In this document: piece after piece, positions 1 through 5,969 of the stretch
How the letters are laid out: every line of letters starts with the position of its first letter
How positions within the stretch are numbered: the first letter of the stretch is position 1
Assembly: GCA_946545505.1 (NCBI GenBank)
Contig: CAMNNN010000097.1
Coordinates: forward strand, 1 to 5,969
DNA from: an uncultured Clostridia bacterium
GTDB lineage: Bacteria > Bacillota > Clostridia > Saccharofermentanales > Saccharofermentanaceae
Reading direction: 5' to 3'
DNA length: 5,969 bases
Program-made: the position numbers and the translations under genes
The notes under the pieces: generated by a model
What the model saw: only the letters and a program-made list of their open reading frames with translations
Told to the model about the DNA's origin: nothing
Database searches by the model: none

Positions 1-539
1 GAGAACATAAGGATCTCGGTATGAACCCAAGTAAGGTAGAACCATGCAGGGTTAATAACCGTAAACACCATAAGCAGAGTCTTCTGCCATTGCTTAGCTT
101 TAAGAACGATCTGGATAAGAGAAGCCGCTGCCACCCAGAACAGCAGATTCATGTACTGGAATGCCTTCGCGGGATTCTGTCCGAGCATATGGAATACAGT
201 CCGTAATGGCATACACAGAACCGAATAGAATCCGAAATGCTTCACATAATCCTTACCGTCAGAACCCTGAACGAGAGTTATATCTTCTCTGTCACGGTAG
301 ATGGTATCGAATATATTGTTCTCATAATATGCCTTAGCCTCATCGATATCCTGATCCGTTACATCGGTGGAACCGTGATTCAGGATAGACACAGGCATCA
401 TAAGATACTCGAATCCGTCGCCGGGAAACTTAAAGGCTTTATCCTGTCCGATTACGGCAAGCCCTGCCACGGCCAGTGCCAGAAGCAGCAGCCATGAAAT
501 GAACATCAGTATCACTTCCTGCTTTAACTTGGACATCAT
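1..539 (-). CDS. Polytopic membrane protein, GT-C glycosyltransferase-like (3' end outside window)
   Basis: The first 179 codons are visible and the frame is open at the left edge, so the C-terminus is missing. The start is the ATG at 539-537. It forms an ATGA overlap with the glf stop and lies 11 nt after a GAGGTG Shine-Dalgarno (556-551) within glf, which suggests translational coupling. A second ATG follows immediately (536-534). Residues 9-31 are a strong hydrophobic segment. An extracytoplasmic-looking loop follows with DGFEYLMM (41-48) and NHGSTD (54-59), then HFGFYSVL (101-108) and further hydrophobic stretches near 127-146 and 154-171. An acidic motif just after the first membrane helix, followed by a His-Phe-x-x-Tyr element, is typical of GT-C enzymes that use polyprenyl-linked sugars. 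The gene is real with high confidence; the family is inferred. Following glf, a role in surface polysaccharide assembly is plausible, but donor and acceptor cannot be read from this fragment. Confidence 0.85.
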   Translation of the reverse strand, partial: MMSKLKQEVILMFISWLLLLALAVAGLAVIGQDKAFKFPGDGFEYLMMPVSILNHGSTDVTDQDIDEAKAYYENNIFDTIYRDREDITLVQGSDGKDYVKHFGFYSVLCMPLRTVFHMLGQNPAKAFQYMNLLFWVAAASLIQIVLKAKQWQKTLLMVFTVINPAWFYLTWVHTEILMF

Positions 540-1636
540 ACGGCAGCCGACACCTCACGGTACATATCAAGAGCCTTACGGACGGTTACATCCATATCGT
601 AGTACTTATAATCTGCAAGCCTTCCGCCGAATATGATACCGGTCGACTTAGCCTTATCCTCATACTTCGCATAAAGCTCACCGTTCTTCGTATCATTAAC
701 AGGATAGAAAGGCTCGTCTCCTATCTTCCACTCATAGCTGTATTCTCTGGAGATAACGGTCTTGTCCGAAGTTCCGAACTCGAAGAACTTATGCTCGATG
801 ATCCTTGTATAAGGGGTCTCCTCATCAGTATAGTTGATAACGGCATTGCCCTGGTAATTGGGCGTATCGAGAGTTTCAGTCTCGAATCTCACAGTCCTGT
901 ACTCGAGGTGTCCCAGCTCATAACCGAAGAATTCGTCAAGAGCGCCGGTATATACGACCTTAGCAGCGATTTGCCCTGCCTCCTCCTTAAGCTTGCTGTA
1001 ATCAGTACCGAGTCTTACTTCGATGCCGTCAAGCAGCTTTTCGAAAAGCTTGGTGTAACCTCCCATGGGAATACCCTGGTAGAGTGCGTTAAAGTAATTG
1101 TTGTCGTAAGTAAACCTTACGGGGAGCCTCTTTATGATAGACGCCGGAAGCTCACTGCAGGGCCTTCCCCACTGCTTCATGGTGTAGCCTTTGATGAGTT
1201 TGTCGTAGATGTCTTTTCCCACAAGGCTTATGGCCTGCTCCTCAAGATTATGCGGCTCTGTTATGCCGGCTTCACGTCGCTGTTCCTCGATACGCATACG
1301 GGCTTCATCAGGAGTGATTACGCCCCACATCTTATTGAATGTATACATATTGAAAGGAAGCGAATAGAGTTCGCCCTTGTAATTAGCTACGGGTGAATTA
1401 GTGTAGCGGTTAAAATCAGCATAACGGTTAACAAACTCCCATACTTCTCTGTCGTTGGTATGAAAGATATGAGCTCCGTACTTGTGGACGTTTATACCCT
1501 CAATACTTTCTGTATAACAATTGCCGCCGATATGATCTCTTTTGTCGATTACAAGAACCTTCTTGCCGTCATCTGCGGCACACCTGGCAAAGACAGCACC
1601 GTAAAGTCCCGCTCCGACTACCAGATAATCATACAT
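536..1636 (-). CDS. glf: UDP-galactopyranose mutase
   Basis: This flavoenzyme interconverts UDP-galactopyranose and UDP-galactofuranose in the cytoplasm, supplying the precursor for galactofuranose in surface glycans. The 366-residue length is normal for bacterial enzymes. The N-terminus carries the FAD-binding Rossmann signature VVGAGLYGAV (6-15), the DKRDHIGGN segment (31-39) and HKYGAHIFHT (51-60). YTMKQWG (151-157) supplies the substrate-binding Trp. RLPVRFT puts Arg at 174, and TRIIEHK puts Arg at 278, matching the two conserved catalytic arginines of the family. GRLADYKYYDMD (338-349) is the conserved C-terminal FAD/substrate motif. No key residue appears lost, so it should be active. 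It starts at ATG 1636-1634, only 9 nt after the leuA stop, with a GAGGAAG ribosome binding site (1647-1641) overlapping that stop. It therefore looks co-transcribed with leuA and with the membrane protein that overlaps its 3' end. Confidence 0.96.
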   Translation of the reverse strand: MYDYLVVGAGLYGAVFARCAADDGKKVLVIDKRDHIGGNCYTESIEGINVHKYGAHIFHTNDREVWEFVNRYADFNRYTNSPVANYKGELYSLPFNMYTFNKMWGVITPDEARMRIEEQRREAGITEPHNLEEQAISLVGKDIYDKLIKGYTMKQWGRPCSELPASIIKRLPVRFTYDNNYFNALYQGIPMGGYTKLFEKLLDGIEVRLGTDYSKLKEEAGQIAAKVVYTGALDEFFGYELGHLEYRTVRFETETLDTPNYQGNAVINYTDEETPYTRIIEHKFFEFGTSDKTVISREYSYEWKIGDEPFYPVNDTKNGELYAKYEDKAKSTGIIFGGRLADYKYYDMDVTVRKALDMYREVSAAV

Positions 1637-1645
1637 ATAGCTTCC

Positions 1646-3310
1646 TCACTTGATCATTCTGTTATATGCAGAGAGAACGGCTCTTACGGAAGACTTGGTG
1701 ACTGAACTGGATACGCCCGCACCGAGGAATATCTTGCCGTCTTCCGCACGCTTTATCTCGAGATAAGTAATAGCAGCGGACTCCGTGCCGTTTTCCATTG
1801 CATGTTCATTATACATATTTATCGAGAATTTTACTCCCGTATATGTGGAGAAGGCGTCGACGAAAGCATCAAGTAGACCTTTTCCCGTACCTTTAATGGT
1901 GACAGGTTTACCCAGATAAGTGATCTTGGCCTCGACTTCACTTATTTTATCCCCCAGCGAATGCTCGGAGAACGTGGATAAGGCATACGGTGTCATAACG
2001 TTAATATAGTAATCATCGAACAGATCGAAGACTTCCTGAGGCATGAGCTCCTTGGAATTATCGTCTGTTTCATGCTTGATTATCGTTAAGAAGTCACGCT
2101 GGAACGACCTCGGCAGAATAATGCCGAAGAACTGCTCCATAACATAAGAGACACCGCCTCTTCCGGACTGGCTGTTGATACGGATAATAGGCTCGTATTC
2201 TCTTCCCACATCAGCTGGATCGACAGGCAGATACGGAACGGCCCAAATGTCAGACTTACTCTCAGCCATCTTCTTTCTGCCTTTATTGATAGCATCCTGA
2301 TGAGATCCTGAGAATGCGGTAAATACAAGTTTACCCGCCCACGGATGTCTGGGATCGACCTTCATCCTGGTGCACTCCTCATATACATCGATACACTCGT
2401 TGATATTGGAGAAATCAAGTACGGGATCCACGCCCTGCATCATCATATTTATGCACAATGTGATGATATCGACATTACCGGTTCTCTCACCGTTGCCGAA
2501 CAGAGTTCCTTCCACACGGTCGGCACCTGCAAGAATACCGAGTTCTGAAGCTGCCACACCGGTTCCTCTGTCATTATGCGTATGAATCGACAGATCTATA
2601 CAGTCTCTCCACTTCGTGTTGGTCGAGAAATACTCGATACTGTCCGCATATACGTTAGGCAGAGTATATTCAACTGTCTCAGGTAAGTTTATGATCGCTT
2701 TTTTCTCAGAAGTAGGCTGCCAAACATCACAGACTGCATCACAGATCCTGACCGCGAAGTCAGGCTCAGTCGAGGAATAAGACTCAGGAGAGTATTCGAG
2801 AATGAAGTTCGTATCAGATTCATCCTCTTCAATAAACTTCTTGATATACTTAGCGCCTTCCACGGCGAGGTTAACACACTCTTCCTGACCGAATCCGAAT
2901 ACCACTTCTCGCTGCAGAGTACTTGTAGAGTTGTACAGATGGATGATTACATTTTTCGCACCGTAAACCGCTTCCATCGTCTTATCGATGATCTCAGGGC
3001 GCGACTGTGTCAGCACCTGAATGGCTACATCGTCCGGAATGAGGTTGTTATCGATCAATTCACGGCAGAAATTATAGTCAGTATCTGATGCCGCAGGAAA
3101 GCCTATCTCTATCTGCTTGAATCCGATCTTGACGAGCAGATTAAAGAATTTCAGTTTCTGCTCCATTGTCATAGGGACTTCAAGAGCCTGATTACCGTCG
3201 CGAAGATCAACAGAACACCAGATCGGAGCTTTGTCGATTACATTTTCGGGCCATTTGCGGTTGTTGATCTTAACCTCAGGCACCTTCCTGTATTTCTTGT
3301 AGTTCATCAT
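1646..3310 (-). CDS. leuA: 2-isopropylmalate synthase (long, type 2 LeuA)
   Basis: This enzyme condenses acetyl-CoA with 2-oxoisovalerate to give 2-isopropylmalate, the first committed step of leucine synthesis. From ATG 3310 it is 554 residues, typical of the long LeuA form of actinobacteria, yeasts and some Clostridia. The TIM barrel carries DLRDGNQAL (35-43, metal/catalytic Asp), the metal-binding HTHND (243-247), GNGERTGNVD (272-281), SGSHQDAINKG (334-344) and GRGGVSYVM (383-391). Residues from about 457 on (ITYLGKPVTIKGTGKGLLDA and after) are the C-terminal regulatory domain, which in this family binds leucine for feedback inhibition. The start was chosen because GGAGGG (3322-3317) lies 6 nt upstream and the protein resembles the family from MMNYKKYRK on. 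A longer reading to ATG 3394 is in frame, but its extra 28 codons come from the T-box antiterminator and terminator. ATG 3307 is an equally spaced alternative. It is the first gene of an apparent leuA-glf-membrane protein operon. Confidence 0.96.
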   Translation of the reverse strand: MMNYKKYRKVPEVKINNRKWPENVIDKAPIWCSVDLRDGNQALEVPMTMEQKLKFFNLLVKIGFKQIEIGFPAASDTDYNFCRELIDNNLIPDDVAIQVLTQSRPEIIDKTMEAVYGAKNVIIHLYNSTSTLQREVVFGFGQEECVNLAVEGAKYIKKFIEEDESDTNFILEYSPESYSSTEPDFAVRICDAVCDVWQPTSEKKAIINLPETVEYTLPNVYADSIEYFSTNTKWRDCIDLSIHTHNDRGTGVAASELGILAGADRVEGTLFGNGERTGNVDIITLCINMMMQGVDPVLDFSNINECIDVYEECTRMKVDPRHPWAGKLVFTAFSGSHQDAINKGRKKMAESKSDIWAVPYLPVDPADVGREYEPIIRINSQSGRGGVSYVMEQFFGIILPRSFQRDFLTIIKHETDDNSKELMPQEVFDLFDDYYINVMTPYALSTFSEHSLGDKISEVEAKITYLGKPVTIKGTGKGLLDAFVDAFSTYTGVKFSINMYNEHAMENGTESAAITYLEIKRAEDGKIFLGAGVSSSVTKSSVRAVLSAYNRMIK

Positions 3311-3316
3311 TGTCGT

Positions 3317-3322
3317 CCCTCC
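3317..3322 (-). promoter_or_regulatory. leuA ribosome binding site (decides the start)
   Basis: GGAGGG lies 6 nt before the ATG at 3310 and 9 nt before the ATG at 3307. It sits between the T-box terminator and the coding region. This supports a start at 3310 (or 3307) rather than the in-frame ATG at 3394, which lies within the antiterminator and has no such site. Confidence 0.9.
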
Positions 3323-3330
3323 AGGCAAAT

Positions 3331-3369
3331 AAAAACGACCCGTCATCCTGTTAGAGACGAAGGGTCGTT
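3331..3369 (-). terminator. T-box regulated intrinsic terminator of leuA
   Basis: AACGACCC (3369-3362) pairs perfectly with GGGTCGTT (3341-3334). After one T/C mismatch, an inner five-pair helix (TCGTC 3360-3356 with GATGA 3347-3343) extends the stem. The U-run reads TTTTT at the stem end and beyond (3335-3331), giving a classic rho-independent terminator. Its 5' arm and inner helix overlap the 3' strand of the antiterminator, so it should form only when the leader is not bound by uncharged tRNA-Leu. Confidence 0.93.
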
Positions 3370-3383
3370 CGCGGTACCACTCT
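3353..3383 (-). promoter_or_regulatory. T-box antiterminator with variant helix A1
   Basis: The T-box sequence reads AGAGTGGTACCGCG, whereas the common consensus is AGGGTGGNACCGCG. AGAG (3383-3380) can pair with CTCT (3356-3353), the seven-base UGGUACC bulge follows, and GCG (3372-3370) can pair with CGT (3359-3357) using one G-U pair. The unusual A is matched by a U on the 3' side, where the consensus has C, so the helix is preserved. This structure shares bases with the terminator, making the two mutually exclusive. Confidence 0.9.
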
Positions 3384-3591
3384 AATTCATTCATAAAGAA
3401 TGCACTCAGCAGATACGGGATTATTATCCGATATCCTGTTCCTTTAACGCTGAACCTGCGTCCGAACCTTGGGATTTCCTTTCAGAACGGCTGCTCCGAA
3501 GTGAGTTCACCTGATCTTTCCCGTTGTCTCGCACCACCCGGCAACTCTCTTGAGGGTCCAATGCAGGTTACTGTTCTTCATCAATGCATTT

Positions 3592-3620
3592 GGTATATGT
3601 ATATGTTGTGATGTTAACAA
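3592..3620 (-). promoter_or_regulatory. Candidate promoter for the leuA T-box leader
   Basis: TTGTTA (3620-3615) and TATACC (3597-3592) are separated by 17 bp and match the sigma-A consensus at four of six positions each. Transcription would begin near 3585, just before Stem I, as expected for a T-box leader. An alternative pair is TTGACC (3639-3634) with TAACAT (3616-3611), also 17 bp apart. It has a better -35 that overlaps the stop codon of the upstream gene. The sequence alone does not decide between them. Confidence 0.45.
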
Positions 3621-3630
3621 ACACCATCAC
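3608..3630 (-). repeat. Inverted repeat between EAL gene and T-box leader
   Basis: GTGATG (3630-3625) and CATCAC (3613-3608) form a six-pair inverted repeat with an 11-nt loop, starting 5 nt after the stop of the upstream gene. No U-run follows on either strand, so it is a weak terminator candidate. It overlaps both candidate promoters and might instead be a protein-binding site. Function unknown. Confidence 0.35.
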
Positions 3631-3635
3631 AAAGG

Positions 3636-5969
3636 TCAAGACGGAATGAAGTCTCCGTCGTCATTAAACATATATGTTCCGTTTAAGTAGAATATATTGT
3701 TGACCGCCTGTTCAGGGCCTGTCACCCATGCACTCTTAAGCGTGGAGTTGATGGTGGTATTCCTGATATCAGGCTTCGACGTCATATCAAAACTTCCGAT
3801 AAACATGGCATCACGGCCGTCAATATTCGAATAGTACATAGTATTGTCAATCTTGATACTGGCACTTCCTTCCTGAGAACCTATACCGCAGCATCTCATA
3901 CTTCTGCACATCACGTTGATATCACACGAATTAATGCTGATGTTCGAATCGCCCTTAAGATTGCCTATGGCAACAGTCGTTCTTCCCGGTGTACCAACAT
4001 AGATATGAGCATTATTCATAATAATGTTTCCGCCGAGACCCGAACCGATTCCTACACCAAGAACGCCGTTGCCGTTGATCGACAACATACCCTCATATTC
4101 TTCAATATAGATATCACCATGTCTTCTCTCAGGTCCTGCACCGATACAGAAAAACTCCATGGAACTTATATTTAAGTTAAGATCTCCGTCACCTTCAATA
4201 TGCAAAGCAGAATCCTCGGCTACGTAAATACCTTCAAGCAGCTTATTGGAACCCTTGCATACCAGTGTCACATCCGATCCTTCAGTGATGGAGATAGCCG
4301 GACCCGAAGCATCGGATCCGAAGCCGACATTCTCAAGTGTGATCCTTCCCTTATATCCGTTGGAAATCTTCAGTATAATCCTTGTCATGAGCTCAGGTGA
4401 ACCTGAAATAGTCAAGTCTATAAATGTTGACTCATCCTTACCGATACTGATAACTTCTACACCCTGCTCGCTGAGTTTGGGAAGCATTATTCTGCCTTCA
4501 CGTCCGGCTACAAATATGGAATCATTACCGGAAGACTCGTACTTAGCCCTCTCTTCGCATATTTCATGCTTAATATCTTCATCTATTGACTTTATTATCT
4601 CAGCAGCAGGCCTTGCCGTATAGAAACCCTGAATCAGGTCTACACCGAGCATGATAACGGTCTTGAGTTCTTCCGAAGTCTCAACTCCCTCGGCCAGTGT
4701 GATGATATTATTGTCATGCGAGAACGATATAATATCCTTTACGAAGTGCTGCTTCTGCGGACTGTTCTGAATCTCCGACAGGAGCATTCGATCGATCTTA
4801 ACATATCTGGGCATATACCTAAGAAGATTAGTTATATTCGAATAACCCGTGCCGTAATCATCAAGGGCTGTATCTACACCCATATCGGAATAAATCCCGC
4901 TTAGTCTTCCAAGTTCTTCGTCCGTAAGTTCAGACTGTTCTGTAAGCTCTATAACAACAGTACCCGGAAGATTCTTAATCCTGTGCTTAAGGTCCTCAAG
5001 ATTATTCTCCGGAATTCTCTGACCGGGGATGGAGTTAATAAACACTTTCTTCGTGCTGTCAAAAATATCCTTACGCTGCTCAACAACATCGATTACATTC
5101 ATAAATGTCTCGAACTCAACATCAGACAATCTCTCGGAAAGAGCCGCATAACGTATGACCGTAGGAGGATCGATATAAGGATTGATATCCACGCGCATGA
5201 GAGCCTCATAAGCGTAGATCTCACCGTCTTTGGCAGAAACGATCGGCTGGAAATAATAATTCAGTCTGTTCGAATCGAGAATCTCATTAACAACGATAGA
5301 TCTTTCCCTCTCTTCTTCGGTAAGTCCAAGCTCCTGTGCCTTGGTTACACTGATCTTATTAGCGTTCTTCTTACTTATGGCAGTATTGATGAGTCGCTCG
5401 AGATTAGACATTGTCTCCGGGCAGTCAGTCTCAATTCCATAATAGAAGAACAACTTAGCATTTATTGAACCGTTGTTGTTATACCCCTCGACCTTACTCT
5501 TCAGTTTATCGTAATACATCAGCATCTCTTCTTCACTCTTGGCCGTAGAGAGTCTCAAAGCAATAAACTCTCCGTTACCGAGGCAGGAACAGATGGAATC
5601 ATTATCACGGAAAACAGATTCTATCATACTGGCCGAACTTACAATGATCTTATCGCCGACAGTTCTTCCGTACTTTTCATTAATCAGCGAGAGATCCTTA
5701 ACATCGAGTGCCAGTGCACTCATATAACAGCCCTTGTTACGCATCCTACTGATAAGATACGATCCTTCTGACAGTAAGCCCTGATAATTATACAGACCTG
5801 TCAGGTTATCTTTGATAAGTCCGTCTCTTATAGTATCGCCGCCGGAAACTATCTCAGAAGAACGTCTTAAGACCTCGAATCCGACCATACATCTTCTGCA
5901 AAAAGATCTGAACGTATCATCTATAGAATTCATAGGGGCCGTGTAGCTTACAGCCGTAAAGCCATAAAC
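3636..5969 (-). CDS. c-di-GMP phosphodiesterase: degenerate GGDEF + EAL + C-terminal beta-helix (5' end outside window)
   Basis: Numbering is from the first visible Met (5933), giving 765 residues. The frame continues 12 codons upstream to the window edge without a stop (reading VYGFTAVSYTAP), and no ribosome binding site precedes that Met, so the true start probably lies outside. Residues 40-195 form a GGDEF domain with DNLTGLYN (42-49), but its signature is GNGEF (119-123), and the usual Arg two residues before it and a canonically spaced RxxD inhibitory site are missing. Cyclase activity is therefore unlikely. Residues 210-450 are an EAL domain with EALMR (243-247), Asn300, Glu329, DDYGTG (358-363), Lys379, AEGVE (414-418) and Gln435. 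All expected catalytic and metal positions are present, so hydrolysis of c-di-GMP to pGpG is likely. Residues about 490-750 are Gly/Asn/Ile-rich with recurring IG[ASN] turns at 597, 629, 656, 684 and 712, which suggests a right-handed beta-helix. No membrane segment separates it from EAL. Its regulation and any link to the leuA operon are not evident. Confidence 0.92.
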   Translation of the reverse strand, partial: VYGFTAVSYTAPMNSIDDTFRSFCRRCMVGFEVLRRSSEIVSGGDTIRDGLIKDNLTGLYNYQGLLSEGSYLISRMRNKGCYMSALALDVKDLSLINEKYGRTVGDKIIVSSASMIESVFRDNDSICSCLGNGEFIALRLSTAKSEEEMLMYYDKLKSKVEGYNNNGSINAKLFFYYGIETDCPETMSNLERLINTAISKKNANKISVTKAQELGLTEEERERSIVVNEILDSNRLNYYFQPIVSAKDGEIYAYEALMRVDINPYIDPPTVIRYAALSERLSDVEFETFMNVIDVVEQRKDIFDSTKKVFINSIPGQRIPENNLEDLKHRIKNLPGTVVIELTEQSELTDEELGRLSGIYSDMGVDTALDDYGTGYSNITNLLRYMPRYVKIDRMLLSEIQNSPQKQHFVKDIISFSHDNNIITLAEGVETSEELKTVIMLGVDLIQGFYTARPAAEIIKSIDEDIKHEICEERAKYESSGNDSIFVAGREGRIMLPKLSEQGVEVISIGKDESTFIDLTISGSPELMTRIILKISNGYKGRITLENVGFGSDASGPAISITEGSDVTLVCKGSNKLLEGIYVAEDSALHIEGDGDLNLNISSMEFFCIGAGPERRHGDIYIEEYEGMLSINGNGVLGVGIGSGLGGNIIMNNAHIYVGTPGRTTVAIGNLKGDSNISINSCDINVMCRSMRCCGIGSQEGSASIKIDNTMYYSNIDGRDAMFIGSFDMTSKPDIRNTTINSTLKSAWVTGPEQAVNNIFYLNGTYMFNDDGDFIPS

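Larger units (their letters stand above)
3331..3577 (-). promoter_or_regulatory. T-box riboswitch leader, leucine-specific (CUC specifier)
   Basis: This is a tRNA-sensing leader of leuA. Uncharged tRNA-Leu binding should stabilise the antiterminator and allow transcription into the operon. Stem I is closed by AGAAC (3577-3573) and GTTCT (3488-3484). Its distal part has the conserved AGAGAGTTG (3550-3542) and GGTGGTGCGAGA elements, with GTTG/CAAC pairing. The specifier sits in the usual GAA-CUC-A context before TTCGGAG, with CTC at 3505-3503 (Leu), agreeing with the downstream gene. Stem III is a hairpin at 3435-3412: ten pairing positions with one mismatch and an AATA loop. The T-box sequence AGAGTGGTACCGCG follows at 3383-3370, then a terminator. 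The UGGU of the bulge would pair with ACCA, fitting the A discriminator base of tRNA-Leu. The class and specificity are seen in sequence; regulation is inferred from the family. Confidence 0.96.

Noticed and set aside
237..497. 86-codon plus-strand ORF with hydrophobic stretches
   Set aside because: It is antisense to the partial membrane protein, whose minus-strand frame has a ribosome binding site, operon overlap with glf and coherent membrane topology.
791..1396. 201-codon plus-strand ORF
   Set aside because: It lies entirely antisense to glf, whose motifs are intact, and its translation shows no recognisable motif. It is a by-product of the codon bias of the real gene.
3608..3630. Rho-independent terminator of the EAL gene
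   Set aside because: The six-pair inverted repeat has no U-run after it on either strand and a long loop, so it is listed only as an inverted repeat.
3795..4145. DNA tandem repeat in the beta-helix region
   Set aside because: The periodicity (IG turns about every 28 residues) exists at protein level only. The nucleotide copies are too divergent to count as a DNA repeat.
4246..4623. 125-codon plus-strand ORF
   Set aside because: It is antisense to the end of the EAL domain and the beta-helix region. The Ser/Pro-rich composition reflects the complementary strand, not a protein family.
4983..5468. 161-codon plus-strand ORF
   Set aside because: It is antisense to the GGDEF/EAL coding region and has no recognisable domain; a shadow of the opposite strand.

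Overview
The window is wholly coding or regulatory on the minus strand. It looks like a chromosomal piece from a Gram-positive, probably clostridial (Lachnospiraceae-like) bacterium. Pointers are the T-box leader with a leucine specifier, strong GGAGG-type ribosome binding sites, moderate GC, and a GGDEF/EAL protein of a style common in gut Clostridia. The taxonomic call is inference. No mobile element, tRNA, rRNA or CRISPR array is visible, and no plus-strand ORF looks real.

Reading in the direction of transcription (high to low coordinates): (1) 5969-3636 is a c-di-GMP signalling protein whose 5' end lies outside the window. It has a degenerate GGDEF domain (GNGEF), an EAL phosphodiesterase domain with all expected catalytic residues, and a roughly 270-residue C-terminal repeat region that reads as a right-handed beta-helix. 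(2) 3635-3311 is an intergenic leader: a weak promoter candidate, then a complete T-box riboswitch (Stem I with CUC specifier, Stem III, antiterminator, terminator). (3) 3310-1646 is leuA, 2-isopropylmalate synthase of the long type. (4) 1636-536 is glf, UDP-galactopyranose mutase, 9 nt after leuA. (5) 539-1 is the start of a polytopic membrane protein resembling GT-C glycosyltransferases. It overlaps glf by ATGA and runs off the left edge.

The last three genes look like one operon behind the T-box. Uncharged tRNA-Leu would therefore be predicted to raise expression of the first committed enzyme of leucine synthesis and, by read-through, of a galactofuranose-precursor enzyme and a membrane protein probably involved in surface glycans. 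That pairing, and the EAL plus beta-helix architecture of the upstream gene, are the two unusual points. A naive longest-ORF call places the leuA start inside the T-box antiterminator. The first visible ATG of the EAL gene is probably not its start either.
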